Positions 26,888-34,489 of a stretch of 64,000 nucleotides of DNA are shown one piece after another (within the stretch, counting starts at the first letter, position 1; each line of letters begins with the position of its first letter). The position numbers and the translations under genes are program-made. The notes under the pieces were generated by a model. That model made no database searches, was not told the origin of the DNA, and saw nothing but the letters and a program-made list of their open reading frames with translations. The stretch lies in assembly GCA_965204875.1 (NCBI GenBank), contig OZ242020.1, positions 2,418,001 to 2,482,000 of the forward strand. Reading direction: 5' to 3'. The DNA comes from Aldehydirespirator sp965204875 (GTDB taxonomy: Bacteria; Actinomycetota; Acidimicrobiia; Acidimicrobiales; Aldehydirespiratoraceae).

Positions 26888-27784
26888 TCATCGTGATCCG
26901 TCTTCGGGGCGTCGGAAAGCTGGTATCGTTGCCAGTACAGCGTCGGACTCCGTGCGGAAGGTTGCTTTCGGGTGTCCAGTTTCTCTCAGCAGCCTTTGCG
27001 CAGTAGAAATGCCGATACCGAAGCGCTGAACGAACCCGAGAGTGCGCAGCGCCTCCGCAAGGTTTGGGTTGCGGTAGTCGATTACCCCCGGATCCCCGAA
27101 GTTGCCTGTGTTCACCTGTCCGAACGGACCGCCAGGACTTATCACCTCAATGCGGTCAGCGAACCAGCGCACATGGACGGGGGCGTTGGTTGCTTCATAA
27201 GTACGGTGCATTACCGCATTGCGCGTGATCTGCTGCAGCGCCGCCAAAGGGTAGATGCTGGTTCGATTCTCGGTGAAGTTCGACACGAGGTCGATGGCTG
27301 TGCGATTATGGGCCTTCAGTTTCTCGTCGAGTCTACGCAGCACGTCTGCAACCGTGCCGCGGATGTCGGCGTTGTCGATGATGTCGTCGTGAGGTTCGGT
27401 GCCCGAGAACCGGAGGAACTGGACGTAGGCGCCTGGCAGGAAATCCTGGGGATTCTTGCCGAGCACCAGCAGACCTAGCACCGTCGGAGTGGGATCGTCG
27501 GCCGAGTTGATCATCTTCGCGGCGGCCAACTGCTCCTCATGGCTGCGTTCGTTGGCCTTGAGCACTGCACGCGCGAACGCCTGGGGCAGGTACTCGCGCT
27601 CAAAATAGCTCTGATCGAGATCCTTGAGTGTCGCCGACGGAACCCGCTGGACATCGAAGGGTGCGCCCGCACTACGGCGCTTCTCATTGAAGATCCGCTC
27701 ATCCTGGAGTGTGGCGATTTGGTTCGTTTCGCCCGTGTCGAGCAACTTGAGCAGTTCGTCGTCACTGAGCGGTTTCACGGTCAC
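26888..27784 (-). CDS. AlbA_2/HATPase_c_4-type transcriptional regulator lacking most of its AlbA_2 domain
   Basis: A 298-residue protein of the COG2865 group (Schlafen AlbA_2 DNA-binding domain plus GHKL-like ATPase and winged helix). The N-terminus MTVKPLSDDELLKLLDTGET matches the family start, but residue 22 continues with IATLQDERIFNEKRR, which in full-length members comes about 100 residues later. The AlbA_2 core is therefore missing by an in-frame internal deletion. The rest is complete: KMINSADDPTPTVLGLLVLG, the ATPase-like NAVMHRTYEATNAPV and ISPGGPFG, and the C-terminal FGIGISTAQRLL. GTG 27784 is preceded by GGAAGG. It lies 55 bases beyond the 3' end of tRNA-Ala. Probably altered or non-functional in DNA binding. 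Confidence 0.75.
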   Translation of the reverse strand: MTVKPLSDDELLKLLDTGETNQIATLQDERIFNEKRRSAGAPFDVQRVPSATLKDLDQSYFEREYLPQAFARAVLKANERSHEEQLAAAKMINSADDPTPTVLGLLVLGKNPQDFLPGAYVQFLRFSGTEPHDDIIDNADIRGTVADVLRRLDEKLKAHNRTAIDLVSNFTENRTSIYPLAALQQITRNAVMHRTYEATNAPVHVRWFADRIEVISPGGPFGQVNTGNFGDPGVIDYRNPNLAEALRTLGFVQRFGIGISTAQRLLRETGHPKATFRTESDAVLATIPAFRRPEDGSR

Positions 27785-27839
27785 CCTTCCAGGCGCGTCG
27801 CTGGGCAGACGGTGCTGTCGCGTGGAGCTGAGGGGAGTG

Positions 27840-27912
27840 TGGAGCTAAGGGGAATCGAACCCCTGACCTCTTCCATGCCATGGAAGCGCTCTACCAACTG
27901 AGCTATAGCCCC
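27840..27912 (-). tRNA. tRNA-Ala (anticodon GGC)
   Basis: The minus strand folds as a cloverleaf: acceptor GGGGCTA / TAGCTCC, D-arm GCTC...GAGC, anticodon stem CTTCC/GGAAG with loop ATGGCAT giving GGC, T-arm AGGGG-TTCGATT-CCCCT, and discriminator A. CCA is not encoded. The 3' side borders the accessory stretch with the AlbA-type gene and ATPases B and C. Confidence 0.95.
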
Positions 27913-27953
27913 GAGGATGCGCCAAGGCTACCGGCAGTTGGCGCCGCACGCCC

Positions 27954-28982
27954 TCACGCGGCCTTGATCTCCTCGAGGATCGGCGCCCAGCGGTCGGCGT
28001 CCTGCACGCCGGCGTAGAACTGGAGGCGGTCCAGGGCGCCGGCGAAGCGCTCGGTGATGCGGGCCGGCACGTCGGGCGGGTCGGCCACGATGGCGAAGGC
28101 GTCGAGCATCCCGTCGTCGATCACGTCGCCCATGTCGTCCCAGCGGCCCTGCTTGGACAGGCGGTTGAGCTCCGTCTGGGCGTCGCCCCAGCCGTGGTGC
28201 TCGAGCACGGCCCGGTAGGCGGGCGTGGAGCCGTAGAAGGCGATCTGCTTGCGGGTCGCCGTGTCCGCTTGGGCCACCGCCTCGGAGCGGAAGCCCGACA
28301 CCACGAAGACGGGCATCGAGATCTGGAAACCCGCCCGGTCACGCCCGGCCTCGGCCAGCCCTGCTGCAACGTTCGGCAGGGTCACGTCGCGCAGGTACTC
28401 CGCGGTCTGGAAGGCATGGCAGACGAGCCCGTCCGCGGCCCGGCCCGCCACCCGCGTCATCAGCGGCCCCACCGCCGAGATCAGGATCGGCGGCGGCGGC
28501 ACGTCGAGCGGGCCGGGGCTGAACATCGGCGTCATCAGCGTGTGGCTGTAGAACTCGCCCCGGAAGTTGAGGCGCTCGGAGGTCTGCCACGAGTGCCAGA
28601 TGGCCCTGATCGCGGCGATCATCTCCTCCATGCGCGCCGCCGGCTGTGACCACGGCATCGAGAAGCGCTTGGTGATGTGGGGCCGTATCTGGCTGCCCAG
28701 CCCCAGCAGGAAGCGTCCGCCCGACAGGGCCTGCAGGTCCCATCCGGTGTGGGCCAGCACCATCGGGTTGCGGGCGAACGCGACCGCGATGCCGGTCATC
28801 AGATCCAGCCGCTCGGTGTGTGGTGCCGCGAGGGCCAGCGGCAGGAACGGGTCGTGGCTGGTCTCGGCTGCCAGCAGGCCGCTGTAGCCCGCCTCCTCGA
28901 TGGCCCTGGCCCGTGCCCCGATCTCTGCCAGCGCGTTGCTGCCGGCGGCCTCCGGCAGGCCGATCCAGGCATCGATTCTCAT
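27954..28982 (-). CDS. LLM-class (F420-dependent type) oxidoreductase
   Basis: A 342-residue luciferase-like monooxygenase-fold protein, most like the actinobacterial F420-dependent family TIGR03617. Visible: MRIDAWIGLPEAAG, the YSGLLAAETSHDPFLPLALA segment, GIAVAFARNPMVLAHTGWDLQ (cofactor region) and GSQIRPHITKRFSMPWSQP. The start follows GGGAGG by 8 bases. F420 dependence is inferred from family and phylum; the substrate is unknown. It is divergent from the thioredoxin gene. Confidence 0.87.
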   Translation of the reverse strand: MRIDAWIGLPEAAGSNALAEIGARARAIEEAGYSGLLAAETSHDPFLPLALAAPHTERLDLMTGIAVAFARNPMVLAHTGWDLQALSGGRFLLGLGSQIRPHITKRFSMPWSQPAARMEEMIAAIRAIWHSWQTSERLNFRGEFYSHTLMTPMFSPGPLDVPPPPILISAVGPLMTRVAGRAADGLVCHAFQTAEYLRDVTLPNVAAGLAEAGRDRAGFQISMPVFVVSGFRSEAVAQADTATRKQIAFYGSTPAYRAVLEHHGWGDAQTELNRLSKQGRWDDMGDVIDDGMLDAFAIVADPPDVPARITERFAGALDRLQFYAGVQDADRWAPILEEIKAA

Positions 28983-29118
28983 TTTTTAACCTCCCGGTCC
29001 TGCTCGACGACCCTCATGTTCAATCCTTGCGGTCCTGTTGGGAGATTCTCGTGTCTGAACCTCTCGACCCTGTTGGGACCGCGCGACGCCGCAGTTGCGA
29101 CAGTAGCTTGCGAAGCGT

Positions 29119-29832
29119 ATGGCTGACGTCACCGATGCGACATTCCAGGCTCAGGTGGTCGAGCGGTCCCGCACCGTTCCGGTGGTGGTGGACCTGTGGG
29201 CGGACTGGTGCCAGCCCTGCCGCCAGCTGACGCCGATCCTCGAGAGGGTGGTCGCCGAGACCGGCGGCGCCGTCGAGCTGGCCAAGGTCGACATCGAGCG
29301 CAACCCCAACGTGGCGCAGGCGTTCCGCGTCCAGTCGATCCCAGCGGTGTACATCATGGTGGACGGGCAGGTCGCCGACGGCTTCCTGGGCGCGCAGGGC
29401 GAGTCGGCGGTGCGCGAGTTCCTGCGCCCCTACCTGCCCGATCCGGAGCTGAGCGAGATCAAGCGGCTCGTGGAGGCCGGCGACGAGGCGTCGCTGCGGG
29501 CGGCGCTGGAGATCGAGTCCGACAACACCGCCGCCGTGGTCGCGCTCGCCGGTCTGCTGATCGAGGACGGTCGCGCCGAGGAGGCGGTCACCCTGCTGGA
29601 TCGTGTGGCGGAGACCCCCGACACCCGCCGCCTGCGAGCCCTGGTGCGGGTGCAGGATTCTGACTCCGACGGCACCGCCGGAGACATCGACACCGAGTTG
29701 GCCGAGCTGCTGAGCAGGGTGAAGGCCGACGAGGACGCCCGGCAGCGCTTCATCGACCTCCTCGAGGTGCTCGGCCCCGACGATCCCCGCACAGCCGGCT
29801 GGCGCAAGCAGCTCTCAGCAGCGTTGTTCTGA
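29119..29832 (+). CDS. Thioredoxin-domain protein with TPR-like tail (YbbN/CnoX type)
   Basis: A 237-residue protein: thioredoxin domain (residues 1-105) with the active site WADWCQPCRQL, and a C-terminal helical repeat region (LSEIKRLVEAGDEASLRAAL, AAVVALAGLLIEDGRAEEAV) as in YbbN/CnoX, which act as redox-linked chaperone partners. The C-x-x-C is intact, unlike E. coli CnoX. The ATG at 29119 matches the family start (MADVTDATFQ). Upstream lie two similar GGACCCTGTTGGGA-like direct repeats near 29028 and 29068. Confidence 0.9.
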   Translation: MADVTDATFQAQVVERSRTVPVVVDLWADWCQPCRQLTPILERVVAETGGAVELAKVDIERNPNVAQAFRVQSIPAVYIMVDGQVADGFLGAQGESAVREFLRPYLPDPELSEIKRLVEAGDEASLRAALEIESDNTAAVVALAGLLIEDGRAEEAVTLLDRVAETPDTRRLRALVRVQDSDSDGTAGDIDTELAELLSRVKADEDARQRFIDLLEVLGPDDPRTAGWRKQLSAALF

Positions 29833-29970
29833 TCCGCGTCCGGCTCGCTTAGGAGCGCGGCCCGGCGTTCCGAGGGGCGCGTGCTGCTCTCGGCAGTCTT
29901 GTTTCGCCCAGCGCCCGATGCCGTCCCGCAGCGCTGACTATCGTTTATTCTGAGTGCTGGCTAGCAGGCC

Positions 29971-29996
29971 GCTGCCGCGTCAGCCCTGACGGCAGC
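29971..29996 (+). promoter_or_regulatory. Hairpin in the comEA leader
   Basis: GCTGCC and GTCAG pair with CTGAC and GGCAGC around a very short loop, ending 17 bases before the comEA GTG and just before its AGGAGGG ribosome site. It may affect initiation; no function is shown. Confidence 0.4.
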
Positions 29997-30012
29997 AACC
30001 CAGGAGGGCGCT

Positions 30013-30789
30013 GTGTACGAGGAGCAAGGCGCCCGACCGCCCGGCGAGGGGCGCGAACCGGCGGCGGCAACCCAACCACGCGGTGAGCCCGAGCAGCCCG
30101 CAGAACCGCCCCGCAGCAGCCGGCGCAGGCTGGCGCTCCCCACGCTGGGCATGCTCTCCGACCGCTTGGGCGTGTCCGCCGCGGCGATCGTGATCGGTGT
30201 CGCAGCCATAGCGGCTGCCGCGTTCGGGGGATGGTGGGCGTTGCGCACCCCGCCCGGCCCCACCGCCGAGGAGATCCTGCCGGCGGCCGCCGATATGCCC
30301 ATCCCCACCCCGGCGCCGGTGCCCGAGGTGGAGCCGCCCATCGTCGTGCACGTGGCCGGCGCCGTGATACGGCCCGGCGTTCACGAGCTGGCGCCGGGCA
30401 GCCGGGTCATCGACGCGATCGACGCCGCGGGAGGGCTCGCCGAGGAGGCGGACGGAACCCGCCTGAACCTGGCGCAGCCGCTCGACGACGGCGTGCGCGT
30501 CTGGGTGCCGTCGCTGGGCGAGGAGGTCACACCCGCGGTTGTGAGTGTCGAATCACCCATGTCGCCCGATGCTGACGCGGGAACTGGCGGGGACCCGCCC
30601 ATCATCAATATCAACACGGCGGACGCTGCGGCGCTGCAGTCGCTTTCCGGGATCGGGCCGTCGCTGGCTGCCGCCATCGTCGAGCACCGCGAGCGAAACG
30701 GGCCCTTTGCCAGCGTGGACGATCTCGTCAATGTCGCCGGCATCGGCCCGGCGAAACTCGAGCAGCTCCGGCCTCAGGTGACGCTGTAG
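30013..30789 (+). CDS. comEA: Competence protein ComEA (SLBB + helix-hairpin-helix)
   Basis: A 258-residue membrane-anchored DNA receptor for transformation. A proline-rich cytoplasmic leader is followed by one membrane segment (about residues 60-78, AIVIGVAAIAAAAFGGWWAL), an SLBB domain (VVHVAGAVIRPGVHELAPG) and a C-terminal double helix-hairpin-helix (INTADAAALQSLSGIGPSLA, VDDLVNVAGIGPAKLEQL). The GTG start follows AGGAGGG. comEC follows after 109 bases, the usual order. Confidence 0.92.
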   Translation: MYEEQGARPPGEGREPAAATQPRGEPEQPAEPPRSSRRRLALPTLGMLSDRLGVSAAAIVIGVAAIAAAAFGGWWALRTPPGPTAEEILPAAADMPIPTPAPVPEVEPPIVVHVAGAVIRPGVHELAPGSRVIDAIDAAGGLAEEADGTRLNLAQPLDDGVRVWVPSLGEEVTPAVVSVESPMSPDADAGTGGDPPIININTADAAALQSLSGIGPSLAAAIVEHRERNGPFASVDDLVNVAGIGPAKLEQLRPQVTL

Positions 30790-30898
30790 ACCGCCGAACG
30801 CGGTGCCGTTCCCGATGGCGCAAATGTGACTCGGAGGAAGTCGGGGGCGGAGACGAACGGGATCGCTGCGTCCGAGGTGCCGGTGTGACGGAGCAACT

Positions 30899-32830
30899 GT
30901 GACCCAGCGACGGAGCGCCGCGGCCCGCTATGGCAAAACGGCCAGGACTGTTGCCGCGCAGGCACGCGGCCACGGAGCGGCGTTTGCGCACACGACGGCC
31001 CCCTACGCGGCGGCAGGAGCGGCCATCGGATCGTGGCTTCTGCTGCCCGTGCCCCTCATCGCAGCCGCGCTGCTGGCGGGACTGTGCCTGTGGCGGCCCA
31101 GACCCGCACTGGTGCTGGCAGCGCTCGTCGCGCTCACCTCCGCATTCGGCACACGCGCCGTCGACGGGCTCAACGATCCGCCAACCGGCCCCGTGGACGC
31201 CTGGGTGACCCTGCTGGATGACCCGCGGCCGCTGCCGGCGGGCGGCATCCGCGTGACGGTGCGCCATGACGGCAAGAGGCTCGAGGCACAGGCATACGGG
31301 CGCGCCGCGGCGCAGTTGGACAACCTGCTAGCAGGCGAGAGGGTCCACGTCTCGGGGGCGGCGCGGGCCGTGTCCGGCGACTTCCATCGCTGGCGCCACG
31401 TGGCATCGGTGCTGTCCGTGGACGAGGTGCACGATGTGTCTGGGGCCGCGCCCGTGGCAGGTCTGGCCAACCGCGTGCGGCGCTTGCTGGCCTCGGGCGC
31501 CGAGAGCCTTGCCGAGGATCATCGTGCACTGTTCAGCGGCATGGTCTACGGCGACGACCGCCACCAGTCGGCCCGCCTGGCCGACGACTTCCGGGCCGCA
31601 GGCCTGGGACATCTGCTGGTGGTGTCGGGCCAGAACGTGGCGTTCGTGCTGGCGCTGGCCTCGCCGCTGCTGGGCCGGATGCGACCCGGCGTGCGGTTGC
31701 TGGCGCTGCTCGCGGTCCTGGGCGTGTTCGCAATGCTCACCCGCTTCGAGCCCTCGGTGCTGCGGGCCGTGACCATGGCCGGTTTCGCGGTGGTGAGTGC
31801 AGCGCTGGGGCGTCCCGAGGCCGGGCGCCGGACCCTGCTGTGGGCGATCGCCCTCGTTCTGGTGGTCGATCCGTTCCTCGTTCGATCCCTGGCGTTTCAG
31901 TTGTCGGTGTGTGCCACGGCGGGGATCCTCTGGATCACCCCGGCTCTGGCGGAGGCCATGCGCGGCCCCCGCTCTCTGCGCCTCGCTATCTGCACTACAG
32001 CGGGAGCGCAGGTGGCCGTGATGCCGCTGCTGGTGGCCGTGTTCGGCAGCGTGCCCGTGGCCTCGCTTCCTGCCAACCTGATCGCCGGCCCGGCCTCGGC
32101 GCCGGTGATGATGTGGGGGCTGACGGGCGGTGTGGCCGCCGGAGTGGCCGGCGGCTGGCCGGCATGGCTGTTGCACCGGCCCACCGAGCTGTTGCTGTGG
32201 TGGGTGCGCGGCACCGCCGGCGCTGCCGCGGCCGGGCCTCCTGCTGTGATCGGCGTCATCGGTGCGGTGATGATCGGCGTGGGGGTACTGCTGGTGCTGG
32301 CGCCCCGGCTGCGGGCATCTCGACAGTCGCGAGAGGCGTCGCCCGGACCCGGCCGCGTCGAGTTTGCGCGCTTGCTCAGGACGCTCGGCTTTATTGTGAT
32401 TGCGGTTGCCCTCGTCGGGAGCCTGGTGAGCGCGCCCGTGCCGCCGCCAGGATGGTCGCAGATCCCAGGGGCGAGGGTCTACTCCGCAGACGCGCAGGTG
32501 CTGGTGCTCGATAGTGCCAGGTCGCCGCAGCGTCTCCTGGCCGACCTGCGCGACCTCGGCGTGCGCCGGGTCGATCTGGTGGTGGCCGCCACCGGCGGCG
32601 CGTCGGACGCGCGGGCCGTTGTGGCCCTCGCCGACCGCTTCGGAGAGGTGGCGATAGTGGCGCCGCCGATGCACCGCGTCCCCGGAGCGCGCACCGTGCG
32701 CACCGGCGCGGTCGCCCGCATCGGCACGACAAGCGTCGAGATCGTCGCCCACAACCCGGGCCTCGTGGTCGAGGTCTTCGATGGCGATGCGAGCAGGCAG
32801 CACTCGCTCGCGCCACACTCGCCGTCGTGA
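30899..32830 (+). CDS. comEC: ComEC/Rec2 DNA uptake channel
   Basis: A 643-residue multi-pass membrane protein. N-terminal membrane segments (residues 35-80), an OB-like loop (WVTLLDDPRPLPAGGIRVTV), and the competence domain with the signature GLGHLLVVSGQNVAFVLALA followed by about eight membrane segments. The C-terminal 100 residues (VYSADAQVLVLDSARSPQRLL onward) look like a shrunken remnant of the metallo-beta-lactamase domain without the HxHxDH metal motif, common in short actinobacterial ComEC. The GTG start has GGAG 6 bases upstream. Whether the cell is naturally competent cannot be told from this. Confidence 0.9.
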   Translation: MTQRRSAAARYGKTARTVAAQARGHGAAFAHTTAPYAAAGAAIGSWLLLPVPLIAAALLAGLCLWRPRPALVLAALVALTSAFGTRAVDGLNDPPTGPVDAWVTLLDDPRPLPAGGIRVTVRHDGKRLEAQAYGRAAAQLDNLLAGERVHVSGAARAVSGDFHRWRHVASVLSVDEVHDVSGAAPVAGLANRVRRLLASGAESLAEDHRALFSGMVYGDDRHQSARLADDFRAAGLGHLLVVSGQNVAFVLALASPLLGRMRPGVRLLALLAVLGVFAMLTRFEPSVLRAVTMAGFAVVSAALGRPEAGRRTLLWAIALVLVVDPFLVRSLAFQLSVCATAGILWITPALAEAMRGPRSLRLAICTTAGAQVAVMPLLVAVFGSVPVASLPANLIAGPASAPVMMWGLTGGVAAGVAGGWPAWLLHRPTELLLWWVRGTAGAAAAGPPAVIGVIGAVMIGVGVLLVLAPRLRASRQSREASPGPGRVEFARLLRTLGFIVIAVALVGSLVSAPVPPPGWSQIPGARVYSADAQVLVLDSARSPQRLLADLRDLGVRRVDLVVAATGGASDARAVVALADRFGEVAIVAPPMHRVPGARTVRTGAVARIGTTSVEIVAHNPGLVVEVFDGDASRQHSLAPHSPS

Positions 32831-32861
32831 AGCGGGGTCAGATGATGCCAGGCTTGCCGTC

Positions 32862-33878
32862 GTGAGTGTCTGTCTCATCAAGGGGGACGATCCGGTCCTG
32901 GTCTCTGAGGCTGTCTCGAGAACCGTGGACGGGCTCTTGGGCACGCAGGACCGTGCCCTGGCGCTGCAGCAGTTCGACGAGCAGGATCTGCGCACCCCGG
33001 AGGGAGGATGGAACCTCGCTGCGCTGGTGGACGCGGCCCAGACCCCGCCGCTGCTCACGGAGCGCCGCGTGGTGGTGGGACGCCACCTTGCCCGATTCTC
33101 GCGCGCCGCGGACTGCGAGATGCTCGTGCGCCTGCTGGAAGACCCTTCCCCGACCACCGACCTGGTGCTCGTCTGGGAGCGGGGACAGGACCCGGCGATG
33201 ACCGGGCGGCTGCCGGCCGTGCCCAAGTCGCTCGCGGCGGCGCTGAAGTCGACCGGCGGGACCGTGCTCGACACGGCTCCCCCGGCGCGCAAGGGCGACG
33301 CGCGGAGGTGGCTGACCGAGCAGCTCGAACAGGCCGACCTGAACTTTGACCGGGCAGCGGTCGAGGCCGTGGAGGAACACGTGGGCACCGACCACGGCAA
33401 GGTGATCGGCCTGCTGCGCACCCTGGAGGGTGCCTTGGGGCCGGGGGGCCGGGTCACGGCCGAGGATGTGGCCACCTTCGGCGGCGAGGCCGGCGCGGTC
33501 GTGCCGTGGGAACTCGACGACGCCATCGACCGCGGCGATGTCACCGAAGCGCTCAAGGTGTTGCACCGGCTCCTGCCGTCTCGCCATCCCCTCGCCCTGC
33601 TCTCCGGGCTGCACTCGCGCTACCAGCGGATGCTGCGACTCGACGGGGCCGGCGTCACCAACGAGCGCCAGGCCGCCGAGGTGCTCGGCATACGCGGCTC
33701 GACGTTCCCGGCTCGCAAGGCCCTCGGCCAGACTCGCAAGCTCGGCCCGGCGGGTGTGGCCAAGGCCATCAAGCTGCTAGCCGACGCCGACCTGGCCTTG
33801 CGGGGAACGCTCGACTGGCCCGACGAGCTGGTGATGGAGGTACTGGTGGCCCGGCTGGCGTCGCTGTCGTCCCGCTGA
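32862..33878 (+). CDS. holA: DNA polymerase III subunit delta
   Basis: A 338-residue clamp-loader subunit. Family features: CLIKGDDPVLVSEAVSRTVDGLL, AALVDAAQTPPLLTERRVVV, the collar region WELDDAIDRGDVTEALKVL and the end LRGTLDWPDELVMEVLVARL. The GTG at 32862 begins exactly where the family starts and lacks an obvious ribosome site; it lies 31 bases after comEC. The order comEA-comEC-holA-rpsT is widespread in bacteria and supports the call. Confidence 0.9.
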   Translation: MSVCLIKGDDPVLVSEAVSRTVDGLLGTQDRALALQQFDEQDLRTPEGGWNLAALVDAAQTPPLLTERRVVVGRHLARFSRAADCEMLVRLLEDPSPTTDLVLVWERGQDPAMTGRLPAVPKSLAAALKSTGGTVLDTAPPARKGDARRWLTEQLEQADLNFDRAAVEAVEEHVGTDHGKVIGLLRTLEGALGPGGRVTAEDVATFGGEAGAVVPWELDDAIDRGDVTEALKVLHRLLPSRHPLALLSGLHSRYQRMLRLDGAGVTNERQAAEVLGIRGSTFPARKALGQTRKLGPAGVAKAIKLLADADLALRGTLDWPDELVMEVLVARLASLSSR

Positions 33879-33984
33879 ACCAGTCCGCTCGCGGCTACAG
33901 AAACTTGCCGCGGGGCTGGAAGCGCTTTAAACCTGATTGCGTGTGCTCGCGCCGCAGGTGGCAGGCGCCCCGGCTCCGGCGGTA

Positions 33985-34248
33985 TCAGGCTTGGCGGGAC
34001 TCGAACTCGCGCACCAGGCGGCTCTTGCGGCGGGCGGCGGTGTTCTTGTGGATGACGCCCTTTGAGGCCGCCTTGTCGATGCGCTTGACCGCTTGGCGCA
34101 ACGCCTCTGCCGCCGCCTCCGGATCGTCGTCAGCGGCGGCGAGAGCGGCCTTGGAGCGGGTGTTGATCTCGGAGCGGACCGTGCGGTTGCGCAGGCGGCG
34201 CTTCTCGTTCTGACGGTTGCGCTTGATCTGCGACTTGATGTTGGCCAC
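33985..34248 (-). CDS. rpsT: 30S ribosomal protein S20
   Basis: An 87-residue S20: ANIKSQIKRNRQNEKRRLRN at the N-terminus, followed by the helical bundle with SKGVIHKNTAARRKSRLVR. GTG 34248 is used in preference to 34254 because AGGTGACA precedes it at normal spacing. A TAGCAT -10 candidate lies on the minus strand at 34312-34317. Convergent with holA and divergent from lepA. Confidence 0.96.
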   Translation of the reverse strand: MANIKSQIKRNRQNEKRRLRNRTVRSEINTRSKAALAAADDDPEAAAEALRQAVKRIDKAASKGVIHKNTAARRKSRLVREFESRQA

Positions 34249-34321
34249 TGTCACCTGCCGGGTTGTTCACATCGAAAGCGGCCGCCGCCGCAGCGGAGGC
34301 GCGAAATCACGATGCTACAGG

Positions 34322-34368
34322 GCGCACCCGCATCGACACACCGAGGTGTCGGTACCCTCTGGGTGCGC
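34322..34368. promoter_or_regulatory. Nested inverted repeats between divergent rpsT and lepA
   Basis: Outer arms GCGCACCC (34322-34329) and GGGTGCGC (34361-34368) enclose inner arms CGACAC (34334-34339) and GTGTCG (34346-34351). The structure sits just beyond the presumed rpsT -10. It could be an operator or leader structure. Confidence 0.4.
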
Positions 34369-34461
34369 ATCGCCCGGTGCCGGTCCCACCCCGACGAAGT
34401 TGGGTACGCGGCCATGGCGTCCTCCCAGTCGGGCTCGCAGTCGGACTCGACCGCCCCAAGG

Positions 34462-34489
34462 CCAATGGACCTGCACCAATGGATCTGCA
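34462..34489. repeat. 14-bp tandem duplication containing the lepA start codon
   Basis: CCAATGGACCTGCA (34462-34475) is followed at once by CCAATGGATCTGCA (34476-34489). The second ATG (34479) opens lepA; the first is out of frame with it by one base. Confidence 0.85.

Noticed and set aside
27840..27912. tRNA-Ala 3' end as an attachment site with a partner repeat
   Set aside because: No second copy of the tRNA 3' sequence and no integrase were found within the window.
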